DNA of 64,000 bases, taken from positions 5,558,501 through 5,622,500 of the forward strand of contig NZ_CP139421.1 of the NCBI RefSeq assembly GCF_034119865.1, in the 5' to 3' direction. This DNA is from Algoriphagus sp. NG3. GTDB lineage: Bacteria > Bacteroidota > Bacteroidia > Cytophagales > Cyclobacteriaceae. Each line of letters opens with the position of its first letter. Positions within the stretch are counted from its first letter, which is position 1. The position numbers and the translations under genes are program-made. This document shows positions 27,312-36,400 of the stretch, one piece after another. The notes below the pieces were generated by a model. That model did not search any database. It had not been told where the DNA came from and was given only the letters and a program-made list of their open reading frames with translations.

Positions 27312-28655
27312 TTATTTTTTTATTGAAAATTTTAAGCGTTCGCCTTTTTTCTCTTCATGGAATGTGCCGTTTTCGTACGCCAGATGTCCAGAAACGACTG
27401 TGTGTGTGACTTTTGACTTAAAAGTGTGTCCCTCAAAAGGTGACCAGGCACATTTGGATAAAATGTTTTCTTTTGAGACTTCCCATGGACTATCCAGGTC
27501 CACCAGAACCAAATCTGCATGATATCCTTTGCGGAGAAAGCCCCTTTCCTGGATATTGAACAGCGTGGCCACGTTGTGGCTCATCTTTAAAGCGATTTGT
27601 TCCAGAGAGATTTTGCCTTGGTGATAAAAATCAAGCATAGCTACCAGGCTGTGCTGGTTCAGTGGTCCTCCGGATGGAGCTTTGGTATAAACTTGATCTT
27701 TTTCTTCAAGTGTGTGCGGAGCATGGTCTGTAGCTACCACATCTATGGTTCCGTCCAGCACGGCATTGAAGATGGCATCCCTGTCTTGGGCTGTTTTTAC
27801 AGCCGGATTCCATTTGATCAGATTGCCTTTGGTTTCATAATCTTCTTCAGAAAACCACATGTGATGAATGCAGGCTTCAGCGGTGATTTTTTTCTCTTCC
27901 AGCGGAATGCTGTTCGAAAATAGCCCAAGCTCCTTTGCAGTGCTGATATGAAGGATATGAAGTCGGGTTCCGTGTTTTTTTGCCATGGCCACCGCACGGC
28001 TGGAGGCGTCGTAGCAAGCTTCTTCAGAGCGAATTTTAGGATGGAATTTCACGGGTATATCATCTCCATAGATAGCTTTATACTCATCGAAATTTGCCTT
28101 GATGATACTATCATTCTCGCTATGGATCGCAATAAGAGATTTACATTCTTTAAAAATCCCTTCCAGAGATTCTATGTTGTCCACTACCATATTTCCGGTA
28201 GAAGAGCCTTGGAAAATCTTTAAACCACAGACCTGTTCGAAATCAACTTTCATAATCTCGTCCAAGTTGCTGTTTGTCGCACCCATGAAAAAAGAATAAT
28301 TAGCCAAAGAAACTTCAGCTGCTCTGGTGTATTTCTGCTCTAGAAGATCCACCGTAATAGATTGGGGAATTGTATTAGGCATCTCCATATAGGAGGTGGT
28401 GCCTCCGGCTACTCCCGCTTTTGCTTCGGTATAGATTTCGGCTTTGTGTGTGAGTCCTGGCTCCCTGAAGTGCACCTGATCGTCGATTATCCCCGGGAAA
28501 AGGTGTTTCCCCGTACCATCAATTTGTATATCTGCTGTCTCTGAACTGAGATCTTTGCCCAATTTTGAGATTCTTCCGTTTTCTACTAATACATCACCCG
28601 GACTTATCCGGCCTTCATTGACTATATTTGCACCGGTGATCAGAATACTTTTCAT
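27312..28655 (-). CDS. pyrC: Dihydroorotase (allantoinase-like class)
   Basis: The 447-residue amidohydrolase cyclises carbamoyl aspartate to dihydroorotate in pyrimidine synthesis. Motifs are GIIDDQVHFREPGLTHK near residue 55, GLKIFQGSSTGNM, AIHSEND, LHILHIST and the catalytic VATDHAPHT. The usual metal-binding His-x-His of the first motif reads Gln60-Val-His62, so one zinc ligand is replaced; I recall this form as common in Bacteroidota dihydroorotases, but it is not the textbook site. It is divergent from the helicase gene with a 47-base gap. Confidence 0.9.
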   Translation of the reverse strand: MKSILITGANIVNEGRISPGDVLVENGRISKLGKDLSSETADIQIDGTGKHLFPGIIDDQVHFREPGLTHKAEIYTEAKAGVAGGTTSYMEMPNTIPQSITVDLLEQKYTRAAEVSLANYSFFMGATNSNLDEIMKVDFEQVCGLKIFQGSSTGNMVVDNIESLEGIFKECKSLIAIHSENDSIIKANFDEYKAIYGDDIPVKFHPKIRSEEACYDASSRAVAMAKKHGTRLHILHISTAKELGLFSNSIPLEEKKITAEACIHHMWFSEEDYETKGNLIKWNPAVKTAQDRDAIFNAVLDGTIDVVATDHAPHTLEEKDQVYTKAPSGGPLNQHSLVAMLDFYHQGKISLEQIALKMSHNVATLFNIQERGFLRKGYHADLVLVDLDSPWEVSKENILSKCAWSPFEGHTFKSKVTHTVVSGHLAYENGTFHEEKKGERLKFSIKK

Positions 28656-28702
28656 CTTTACTCCTTTTTGGATTTTACTATTTCAACCAAAATTAACGAA
28701 TC

Positions 28703-30076
28703 ATGAGCAATGAGGCCTCAACATTTGAAGCATTTAAGCTAAATAAACAGCTATTGAATGCAGTGGCCGATGCCGGCTATGTTCATCCTACACCTATTCA
28801 GGAAAAAGCCATCCCACTTGCTCTTGCTGGTCATGATGTACTTGGTATAGCCCAGACAGGTACGGGAAAGACGGCGGCTTATGTTTTGCCGCTTCTCATG
28901 AAGGTGAAATATGCGCAAGGAGATCATGCCAGGGCATTGATTTTGGCACCTACTCGTGAATTGGTGATGCAAATCGAGGAAGTGGTGATTCAGATGTCTG
29001 CGAATACAGATCTGAGAATGGTTTCCCTCTATGGTGGGCTGGGGCCAAAAACCCAGATAGAGATTTTAGAGAAAGGGGTGGACATCATCGTATCTACACC
29101 GGGTAGATTCCTGGATATTTATAGAAAAGGCAAGCTCCTGACCAAGGAGATTAAGACCATGGTGCTGGATGAGGCAGACAAGATGATGGATATGGGCTTT
29201 ATGCCTCAGATCAGGTCGATTTTGGAGATTATTCCCAGAAAAAGGCAGAACCTGCTTTTCTCAGCGACCTTTGGAGAGCGGATAGATCGATTTGCGGCTG
29301 AGTTTTTGGAGTTTCCGGAGCGGGTGGAAGTTACTCCCCAGGCGACTACAGCAGAGACTATCGGTCAGGTAAAGTATTTGGTGCCCAATATTAAGACAAA
29401 GTTGAGTCTGCTTGCTCACTTGTTTAAAAATGAGGAAATCAGTCGCGCGATAATTTTTACCCGGTCCAGAAGAAATGCGGAAGAAGTTTTTGGCTTTCTC
29501 AGTCACCGCAGTTATGGCGAAGTGCGTGTGATCCATGCCAATAAGGGACAAAACACGAGGATTAACTCCATTGAGGATTTCAAAGGTGGAGAGGTGAGGA
29601 TTTTGGTAGCAACGGACGTGGCTTCCCGAGGACTGGATGTGACGATGGTTTCCCACGTGGTCAACTTTGATGTGCCGTTGATCTATGAGGATTATGTGCA
29701 TAGAATAGGGAGAACCGGAAGAGCCGAAAACGAAGGCAAAGCGATCAGTTTTGTGAATCCCGCTGAGGAATACCACTTCGATAAGATCGAGGAGATCATC
29801 CGCATGAAGGTGGAAGAAGCGCCTATTCCGGATGAAGTGGATGTGACTGCCACTCCCTATGAAGAAAAGCAGGCCTACGCTCGTGAACTGGATCGCCTAC
29901 TACAGCGGGACAATCCAGACTATAAAGGAGCGTTTCATGAGAAAAAAGAGCATAAGAAACCAAATCCACATCTAGAGGCACAGGAGAAAGAAAAGAAGCG
30001 TGGAAACAAAAACTCCAAAGCCAAAACCAACAGAAACCAGCTGAAGACCAAGCACCAGAAGAATAAGGGGAAGTAG
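28703..30076 (+). CDS. DEAD-box RNA helicase (RhlE-like)
   Basis: The 457-residue protein has all helicase motifs: Q motif with PTPIQEKAIP, motif I AQTGTGKTA at 50-58, LAPTRELV, STPGR, DEAD at 156-159, SAT, and HRIGRTGRAENEGKA. The C-terminal 60 residues form a basic, low-complexity tail rich in Lys, Asn and His that probably binds RNA. Such helicases take part in ribosome assembly or RNA turnover. Confidence 0.94.
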   Translation: MSNEASTFEAFKLNKQLLNAVADAGYVHPTPIQEKAIPLALAGHDVLGIAQTGTGKTAAYVLPLLMKVKYAQGDHARALILAPTRELVMQIEEVVIQMSANTDLRMVSLYGGLGPKTQIEILEKGVDIIVSTPGRFLDIYRKGKLLTKEIKTMVLDEADKMMDMGFMPQIRSILEIIPRKRQNLLFSATFGERIDRFAAEFLEFPERVEVTPQATTAETIGQVKYLVPNIKTKLSLLAHLFKNEEISRAIIFTRSRRNAEEVFGFLSHRSYGEVRVIHANKGQNTRINSIEDFKGGEVRILVATDVASRGLDVTMVSHVVNFDVPLIYEDYVHRIGRTGRAENEGKAISFVNPAEEYHFDKIEEIIRMKVEEAPIPDEVDVTATPYEEKQAYARELDRLLQRDNPDYKGAFHEKKEHKKPNPHLEAQEKEKKRGNKNSKAKTNRNQLKTKHQKNKGK

Positions 30077-30157
30077 TTTTTGCTTAGTCAGGTTAATTTT
30101 CTCTAAAACTAATCTTGTTCTGTTTGATGATTTATTAGCAATGATCAAATTTGAGAT

Positions 30158-31303
30158 ATGAGATTAGTTTTATTTTTTGTTTTCGTCAGTGCGTCCCTGC
30201 AGGCACAATCCTTTTCGGTTCCTTACAACCACCTATTACCGGATTCAAGAAAAATCGAAATCCAAGTTGAGTACTTAAATGAGTTTGATTCAGAAAGGGA
30301 AACGGTGTTTCTCCTAGAGGATGCGTTTGACGAGTTGTATTTGCCTTTTAATGAATTGCTGGATTTGACGGCGTCTAGCAATTTTGTTTTGATCAAGGGT
30401 AGAAAGGATAATGAAGAGCTAAAAAGGGGAGTGATGCATTCTGGAAGCCTGGATTATCAGTTGGCTTACACCCTTTTCAATCAGGATCAAGTTGCACGGG
30501 ATATCGAAGTGATCAGGCAGGAATTGCTCGGCAAGGAGCAGGTGATTTTGTTCGGATATTCTTCGGCTGCGATGGTTTTACAACATTATTTATCCTTATT
30601 CCCTCAGCATGTAAAAAGAATGATCAGTGTGAATCCCTTGGTTTTTGACATTCAAAAGAACTTGGGTTTTCCTTTATCAGAAATATCGTTTTCGGACCTG
30701 AAGCTTAGTGGCGAGCAGAGCTTTGATTTCAGCTATTATGCCCATTTTTTTAATGATAACTTGAATAGGAAGTCACACTTGAAATCGAACTTGATGGAAT
30801 TTTTGACCTATCAAGGTGTATTGACAGGAATCGCCACAGCAGATAATGTTGAAGGAAATATTCCTTTAATGGTGAGGTCTTTTGAGCATGCAATAGCACT
30901 TTCCGGATTGCAAGATTCTGTGCAAAAGAGCAATCCAAGATTTGAGGTATTGAAAGAATTGAGTAAGCCTCTTTGGAGTACCTATCAAAACAGCAGCTTT
31001 GATTTCTACGGGACCAACTACGATCGATTATTGGAGTTTAAGGGGAAAATGATTTTGATCGGGGGAGCTTTTGATCATATGATTTACTCCAAATCATACG
31101 ATGTGCTCGCAGAATATTATGCTAACTGCACCTTAATGTTACTCCACGATGGTCATGGACTTCAGCAAGCGCTGAAGCTTCCTTCCTTCCATGAATTATT
31201 AAATGCATTTATTTCCAATGACACAGCGGGCAAGATTTCTGCCTATAAAAAATTATCTGAAGAGAACTTCATCTTCCAGAAATATTATGAGGGGGAGTTT
31301 TAA
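30158..31303 (+). CDS. Exported alpha/beta-hydrolase fold protein
   Basis: The 381-residue protein starts with a signal peptide ending ASLQAQS. A nucleophile-elbow motif GYSSA (Ser135, with Gly133 and Ala137) follows a strand QVILF, and near the C-terminus GGAFDHMIY and LLHDGHGLQ supply the aspartate and histidine expected for a catalytic triad. This supports a periplasmic serine hydrolase, but overall similarity to known esterases or peptidases is too low for a substrate. It appears to be a single-gene unit with a terminator over its stop codon. Confidence 0.65.
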   Translation: MRLVLFFVFVSASLQAQSFSVPYNHLLPDSRKIEIQVEYLNEFDSERETVFLLEDAFDELYLPFNELLDLTASSNFVLIKGRKDNEELKRGVMHSGSLDYQLAYTLFNQDQVARDIEVIRQELLGKEQVILFGYSSAAMVLQHYLSLFPQHVKRMISVNPLVFDIQKNLGFPLSEISFSDLKLSGEQSFDFSYYAHFFNDNLNRKSHLKSNLMEFLTYQGVLTGIATADNVEGNIPLMVRSFEHAIALSGLQDSVQKSNPRFEVLKELSKPLWSTYQNSSFDFYGTNYDRLLEFKGKMILIGGAFDHMIYSKSYDVLAEYYANCTLMLLHDGHGLQQALKLPSFHELLNAFISNDTAGKISAYKKLSEENFIFQKYYEGEF

Positions 31304-31313
31304 ATTCCCCCTC
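31289..31313 (+). terminator. Hairpin overlapping the hydrolase stop codon
   Basis: GAGGGGGA (31289-31296) pairs with TCCCCCTC (31306-31313); the TAA stop is in the loop at 31301-31303. A short T-run follows. Confidence 0.55.
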
Positions 31314-31417
31314 ACTTTTGAAATGCGCTAAGTTAGAAACCTACCCTTGCTTCATCGGCAGTAGGACATTTGAGTTTTGCTGCTTTGTCTGGCTACTAAC
31401 ATCTCGCTAGCTACTCT

Positions 31418-32719
31418 CTACTTATTCATTCCCATATAATCCACCACGAAATAACTTAAAGCGCGCATTCCCAATAAAAATCCGCCTTCGTCTATGTAGA
31501 ATCCTGGCGTGTGATGGGACGGAGTGGTAAGCGGATCGCCACCTTTTTTCATTCCTCCCAAGAAGATGAATACTCCCGGCTTTTCTCTCTGGAAAAAGCT
31601 GAAATCCTCAGCTCCGGTCACTGGGTTTAGATAGATTAAATTTTCTGCACCTGCAGCAGCTTCCAGTGAAGGGAGCATTTCTTTGGTCAGATCTGGGTGA
31701 TTCACTGTGGAGGGATAGAGTTTCTCGATCTTCAGATCCACGGTAGATCCGGCACTTGCGGCAATATTGGTTACGATATCCGTGATGCGCTTGTGGACCA
31801 ACTCCTGCTGCTCATCTCCAAATGTTCTTACGGTACCTATCAAGTCTACTTCCTCTGGGATGATGTTGTGGCGGATACCTCCATGTATGGCTCCGATCGT
31901 GACTACTGCGGGATTTTGAGTGACATTTACATTTCTGGAAAGGATGGTCTGCAGTCCCATGATGATCTGGGAGCTGGTGACAACGGGATCCACGCTAGAC
32001 CAAGGATACGCACCATGTGCTTGCACACCTTTGACGGTGATTTCCAGATTATCCACCGCAGCCATGATAGGCCCGGATCTGTACCCGATTTTTCCTATTT
32101 CAGTCTGGGAATTAATATGGAGGCCAAAAATCGCATCCACATCTTCCATCACGCCCTCTTTTACCATCAGCTCTGCTCCGGCCATTTCTGCATCAAATAC
32201 TCCCTCTTCTGCCGGTTGGAAAATAAACTTCACAGTTCCTTCTAGGTCATCCTTCATGCTGGAAAGCACTTCTGCCACTCCCATCAAAATGGCCACATGG
32301 GAATCGTGACCACAAGCATGCATGACTCCAGTTTCCTGCCCATTGTACGTGGCAGTATTTACAGACTTGAAAGGCAGATCATTCCGCTCTGTCACAGGAA
32401 GTGCATCCATGTCTGCTCTAAGAGCGACTGTTGGCCCAGGTTTTCCGCCTTTCAATACACCCACAACACCGGTCACGGCCACATTTTCGGTGACCTCGAT
32501 TCCTAGGGAGCGGAGATGATCAGCGACTTTTTTTGCGGTACGGAATTCCTGGTTTCCCAACTCCGGATGCATGTGGATATCCCGTCGCCATTCGATTACT
32601 TTAGCTTCAAGGGAAGTTGCCTTGGCGTCGATTGCGGGACGTAGGTCTGATTGTGCCAGAAGTGAGCCTGTTCCGAGAAACAATGGGACAAGAAATAGGG
32701 GGCTGAATTTTAGTTTCAT
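31418..32719 (-). CDS. Exported M20-family amidohydrolase / peptidase
   Basis: The 433-residue protein begins with a signal peptide (ending GTGSLLAQ), followed by the M20D hydrolase domain. Visible landmarks are RRDIHMHPELGNQE, ALRADMDALPVTE, the metal-binding HACGHDSHVA, FQPAEEG and the late GAEDFSFF. Relatives cleave N-acyl amino acids or hippurate-like amides. The signal peptide places it in the periplasm. It is convergent with the hydrolase gene and divergent from an SDR. Confidence 0.9.
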   Translation of the reverse strand: MKLKFSPLFLVPLFLGTGSLLAQSDLRPAIDAKATSLEAKVIEWRRDIHMHPELGNQEFRTAKKVADHLRSLGIEVTENVAVTGVVGVLKGGKPGPTVALRADMDALPVTERNDLPFKSVNTATYNGQETGVMHACGHDSHVAILMGVAEVLSSMKDDLEGTVKFIFQPAEEGVFDAEMAGAELMVKEGVMEDVDAIFGLHINSQTEIGKIGYRSGPIMAAVDNLEITVKGVQAHGAYPWSSVDPVVTSSQIIMGLQTILSRNVNVTQNPAVVTIGAIHGGIRHNIIPEEVDLIGTVRTFGDEQQELVHKRITDIVTNIAASAGSTVDLKIEKLYPSTVNHPDLTKEMLPSLEAAAGAENLIYLNPVTGAEDFSFFQREKPGVFIFLGGMKKGGDPLTTPSHHTPGFYIDEGGFLLGMRALSYFVVDYMGMNK

Positions 32720-32865
32720 GCTGAGCGGTTTTTAATGATACTATCCAAATTTAGAAAAATGCGGTAAAGCTCAAGCTATTTTGTACTAAGAGAAGGAAAA
32801 GTATATGTCCTCAGAACTTTTTCATATGAATTCCCTTTCTAGTGTAAAACTTATACTAAATCGCT

Positions 32866-33564
32866 ATGCAACTTAAGAATCAGATCGCTGTCGTAACGGG
32901 AGTAAGCAAAGGAATAGGACTGGAAGTAGTCAAATTATTGATAGAAAAGGGAACTGTCGTGGCAGGTTGGGGTAGGAATGCACCCGATTTCAATCATGAA
33001 AGTTTCCATTTTTTCAGCTGTGATGTTTCTCAGGAAGATTCGGTAGAAAGTGCTTTTCAGCAAACTACCGCTAAGCTAGGAGCAGATATCAGAATACTGG
33101 TAAATAATGCCGGGTTTGGAGTTGCAGGAAAATTCGAAGAAATGTCAACTTCCGATTGGAAGTCCATGTTTGACACCAATGTACATGGGATTTTCTATGT
33201 AAGTAAAAGGCTAGTACCTGCGATGAAAGCGGCGGATGAAGGACATATTTTAAATGTAGCTTCTATTGCAGGGCTAAATGGTGTGGCCAATTTTGCAGGG
33301 TATGTTGGCACAAAACACGCCGTGCGGGGCATTTCCCATTCTATGTACATGGAGCTTCGTGATTTTGGAATTAAGGTTTCTACAATCTATCCGGGCTCTA
33401 CACAGACCAATTTCTTTGATGAAATACAAGGATCCAGTGCCAATGAAAATATGATGAGACCTCAGAATGTGGCTCTTACTATAGTGCAGACCTTGGAAAC
33501 GCATCCCAACTATTTTGTGGCGGATGTGGAGTGCAGGCCATTGAGACCCAAAGGCAAGAAATGA
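32866..33564 (+). CDS. Short-chain dehydrogenase/reductase
   Basis: The 232-residue classical SDR has the cofactor loop TGVSKGIG at residues 11-18, NNAG at 80-83, Ser133 and the catalytic Tyr146-x-x-x-Lys150 in YVGTK. It resembles 3-oxoacyl-ACP reductase and sepiapterin reductase-type members. Substrate unknown; the gene stands alone. Confidence 0.88.
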   Translation: MQLKNQIAVVTGVSKGIGLEVVKLLIEKGTVVAGWGRNAPDFNHESFHFFSCDVSQEDSVESAFQQTTAKLGADIRILVNNAGFGVAGKFEEMSTSDWKSMFDTNVHGIFYVSKRLVPAMKAADEGHILNVASIAGLNGVANFAGYVGTKHAVRGISHSMYMELRDFGIKVSTIYPGSTQTNFFDEIQGSSANENMMRPQNVALTIVQTLETHPNYFVADVECRPLRPKGKK

Positions 33565-33852
33565 GTTTCTTGGCTTGTTGTGAAAACCTCATAAATCAGA
33601 AAAAACCTTAACTAGCTGTGGGTTCCTTCATCGAACCTACGCTAGTTCAATCCAGGACAAGGATCTTATTTTTGAATTGTTTTGGGCAAGTAATGTGTTT
33701 ATTTTTGAGCAATATTTTACAGAAAGAAGCTGTTAATTAAAGGTTGGCCGATGCATATAGCTTACCTGCCGCTGAGAAGTAGGCTAAGTGACAGCTTGCC
33801 TGGTTTCCTTTGCTATGGGAGGATGTGGCCTTTGAAAGTCAAATTAAATCAC

Positions 33853-34377
33853 ATGAAAAAAATAAATCTGATTATTCTCTTAGTGGCTCTTATTGGGAGC
33901 GCTGGGTATGTGGGTTATCTGTCAAGTATGGATAATCCTGCGGAATCCGTTCCTCTTTCGGCGCCGGATCTTCTGCCTGATTTTACATTAACCGACATCA
34001 ACGGTGAATCAAAATCCATTCATCAGTTGGCGGAGAATAAACCTACACTGCTCATTTACTTCAATTCCACCTGTCACCTATGTCAGGAAGAGCTTGCTTC
34101 ACTTGCTAAGAGGATAGATGAATTCAAGGAGTATAATTTGATTTTGACCACCGTAGAGCCGTTAGAGGAGATGATTGGCTTTGTAATAGGGTTGGGAGTG
34201 AAAGACAAAAGCTATGTCCATTTTCTGCTTGACAGTAGAATGGACGTTGCAGGCTACCTTCAGATCAAGAGTGTTCCCTCGATCTATTGCTATGATGCAA
34301 AAAAGCAATTGGTGGCAGAGTATGTAGGGATTACCAAAATAGATCTTCTGCTGGAGAAGCTGGCAAAGGGGAATTAA
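33853..34377 (+). CDS. Membrane-anchored thioredoxin-like protein (TlpA/ResA type)
   Basis: I start at the ATG that opens a membrane anchor, MKKINLIILLVALIGSAGYV, giving 174 residues; an earlier in-frame ATG at 33751 adds unlikely sequence. After the anchor comes LPDFTLTDINGESKSIHQL, the usual entry to a peroxiredoxin/TlpA fold, and the redox pair C74-H-L-C77. The cis-proline region appears as IKSVPSIYCYD. It probably reduces disulfides in the periplasm. The broken ATPase gene on the other strand starts four bases beyond its stop. Confidence 0.8.
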   Translation: MKKINLIILLVALIGSAGYVGYLSSMDNPAESVPLSAPDLLPDFTLTDINGESKSIHQLAENKPTLLIYFNSTCHLCQEELASLAKRIDEFKEYNLILTTVEPLEEMIGFVIGLGVKDKSYVHFLLDSRMDVAGYLQIKSVPSIYCYDAKKQLVAEYVGITKIDLLLEKLAKGN

Positions 34378-34380
34378 GAT

Positions 34381-34575
34381 TTAAAGTAGTACTTGGTCTG
34401 TTTCAGAAAAACTATTTCGTATCAAGATGCTTTTTCCGCAGCGTCTCACACCGCTCACTACCACGATTTGATTCGTATAGTCAGGTAGGACTTTTTCCCT
34501 CTTTGTAAGTGATTTTTGAAGAAAGTTATCATTTTGAGCTAAGATTATTTCTCCAAGTGTTTGCTTTGGTATCAT
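34381..34575 (-). pseudogene. 5' fragment of an ATP-binding protein gene (AAA_14/DUF4143 type)
   Basis: The 64 codons include a Walker A motif, VVVSGVRRCGKSILIRNSF, in the position and context seen at the start of the AAA_14/DUF4143 family of ATP-binding proteins, usually near 400 residues long. The frame ends right after it, and the next feature downstream on that strand is the 3' end of the TlpA-like gene three bases away, so the rest of the gene is lost. It is probably not functional. Confidence 0.65.
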
Positions 34576-34718
34576 GTAAAATTCTGTAAGTCAATGCAAA
34601 TAGAATAGTATGTGTTATCAATACAAGATATCATGTATTATAAGTACAAGTTATTTAATTTGAGGTTAACGTTAATGAAAAGAGCACTCTCTGATAAAAA
34701 GGCGAACATTACACCTCC

Positions 34719-34751
34719 TTTCTCGAAAACTCTATTTTTTCCTTACTTTTG
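34719..34751 (+). promoter_or_regulatory. Putative Bacteroidota-type promoter for gldA
   Basis: TACTTTTG at 34744-34751 matches the -7 consensus TAnnTTTG exactly. TTTC at 34719-34722, 21 bases upstream, is one base from the -33 element TTTG. The start point would fall about 10 bases before the gldA ATG. Confidence 0.45.
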
Positions 34752-34769
34752 ACTGACTAAAAAAGCTCC

Positions 34770-35678
34770 ATGTCACTCGAAGTATCCCAGCTTACCAAAC
34801 TATACGGCACACAGAAAGCGCTAGACGATGTTTCTTTTTCGGCTAGTCCCGGGAGGATTCTTGGGTTTTTAGGCCCAAATGGCGCGGGGAAGTCCACTAC
34901 CATGAAGATCATCACCGGCTTTTTGGCTGCTGATTCAGGTCAGGTAAAAGTATTGGGATGTGATGCGCTTCAAGCTCCGCAGGCAGTCAGCAAACTGATA
35001 GGTTATTTACCCGAGCATAATCCGCTTTATCTGGATATGTATGTGAGGGAATTCCTGGAATTTTCCGGTGGGTTGTATGGGCTTTCGGGACAGCTTCTTA
35101 AGTCCAGAGTAAAGGAAATGCTAAGCCGTACCGGTTTAGAACCTGAGCAACACAAGAAAATCGGGCAGCTGTCGAAGGGGTACCGCCAGCGGGTAGGATT
35201 GGGCAGAGCTCTGATCCATGATCCTCAGGTGGTGATTTTGGATGAGCCTACCACGGGTTTGGACCCCAATCAGTTGGTGGAAATAAGAAATCTCATTCAG
35301 GAAGTGGCCAAAGATAAGACGCTCATTCTTTCCACTCATATCATGCAGGAAGTGGACGCGATCTGTCATGATGTGGTGATTATCAATAAAGGTAAGGTGC
35401 TGGCTTCCGAATCTCTCGCTGATTTAAAGTCCAATTCTTCAGAAACAATTTTAATTCTGGAGACCGAGGAAGAGTTGGAACTTGTATGGTTTGAAAATTT
35501 GGGAAAAATAGATTTTGGAGCAAAAGGCAAAAAGGAAGTGCTCATTTCCACCACTGATCCGGCTTTGGCCAGAAAAGCAATAATGAATGTGATCAACGAA
35601 CGTTCCTTAAACCTTACCAGTCTCAACCAAAGCAAAAAGAACCTTGAATTAATTTTTAGAGAAATCACCAACGCCTGA
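34770..35678 (+). CDS. gldA: Gliding motility ABC transporter ATPase GldA
   Basis: The 302-residue ATPase has Walker A GPNGAGKST at about 35-43, the ABC signature LSKGYRQRVGLGRAL, Walker B VVILDEPTTGLDPNQ and the switch histidine in STHIM, followed by a C-terminal domain of about 90 residues. Its place directly before gldF and gldG identifies it as GldA. In Flavobacterium this ABC complex is needed for gliding in some species. Here all three subunits are adjacent. Confidence 0.9.
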   Translation: MSLEVSQLTKLYGTQKALDDVSFSASPGRILGFLGPNGAGKSTTMKIITGFLAADSGQVKVLGCDALQAPQAVSKLIGYLPEHNPLYLDMYVREFLEFSGGLYGLSGQLLKSRVKEMLSRTGLEPEQHKKIGQLSKGYRQRVGLGRALIHDPQVVILDEPTTGLDPNQLVEIRNLIQEVAKDKTLILSTHIMQEVDAICHDVVIINKGKVLASESLADLKSNSSETILILETEEELELVWFENLGKIDFGAKGKKEVLISTTDPALARKAIMNVINERSLNLTSLNQSKKNLELIFREITNA

Positions 35679-35680
35679 GT

Positions 35681-36400
35681 ATGAAGAGCCTTTTTGTGAA
35701 AGAAATCAATGCCTTTTTCGGGAGTCTTTTAGGCTACCTGGTTCTGGCCTTGTTTCTTGTAGCTATCGGGTTGATTGTATGGGTTTTCCCTGAAACAAGT
35801 GTCCTGGATTATGGTTTTGCTGATCTCGAACCCCTATTCACCTATACTCCCTACGTATTCACCTTTTTGGTACCGGCATTATCCATGCGGGCGATTGCTG
35901 AAGAGCGGAAATCCGGAACATGGGAATTGCTAAGGACATCTCCGCTATCGCTGGTCCAGATCATACTTGCCAAATACTTCGCTTTGCTTTGCCTGGTTCT
36001 GGTAGCAGTATTGCCTACGTTACTTTACCTGTACAGCATTGTCCAATTGGGAGACCCTGTTGGGAATATTGATCAGGCTGGATTTTTTGGTTCATGGATA
36101 GGCTTGATTATGATAGGAGCGGTATTCTCTGCAGTGGGTTTGTTTGCCAGTTCTCTGACCTCCCAGCAGGTGGTAGCTTTTGTTTTGGGAGTGTTTCTAT
36201 GCTTTGTTTTATACTTTGGGTTTTCTGCTGTGGCAGAAATGCAGCTAGGTGCCTTTAGCTATTGGGTGGAAGAAATGAGCCTAAGCCATCACTACATCAG
36301 TCTGAGTCGGGGAGTGGTGAATTCAGGAGACGTGTTCTTTATGCTGGGGATGATCTGGTTGTTTTTGGGAGGTTCTGTTTTGATTTTGAGACACAAATGA
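35681..36400 (+). CDS. gldF: Gliding motility ABC transporter permease GldF
   Basis: The 239-residue permease has six predicted membrane segments, starting with an N-terminal helix GYLVLALFLVAIGLIVW and ending MLGMIWLFLGGSVLIL. FLVPALSMRAIAEERKSGTWELLRTSPLS is the conserved coupling region of this ABC-2 subfamily. The start follows the gldA stop by two bases, and its stop overlaps the gldG start. Confidence 0.92.
   Translation: MKSLFVKEINAFFGSLLGYLVLALFLVAIGLIVWVFPETSVLDYGFADLEPLFTYTPYVFTFLVPALSMRAIAEERKSGTWELLRTSPLSLVQIILAKYFALLCLVLVAVLPTLLYLYSIVQLGDPVGNIDQAGFFGSWIGLIMIGAVFSAVGLFASSLTSQQVVAFVLGVFLCFVLYFGFSAVAEMQLGAFSYWVEEMSLSHHYISLSRGVVNSGDVFFMLGMIWLFLGGSVLILRHK

Noticed and set aside
33700-33707. 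TATTTTTG as a promoter for the TlpA-like gene
   Set aside because: The -7 element is exact, but the nearest TTTG elements are 15 and 25 bases away, outside the usual 19-21, so I did not list it as a feature.
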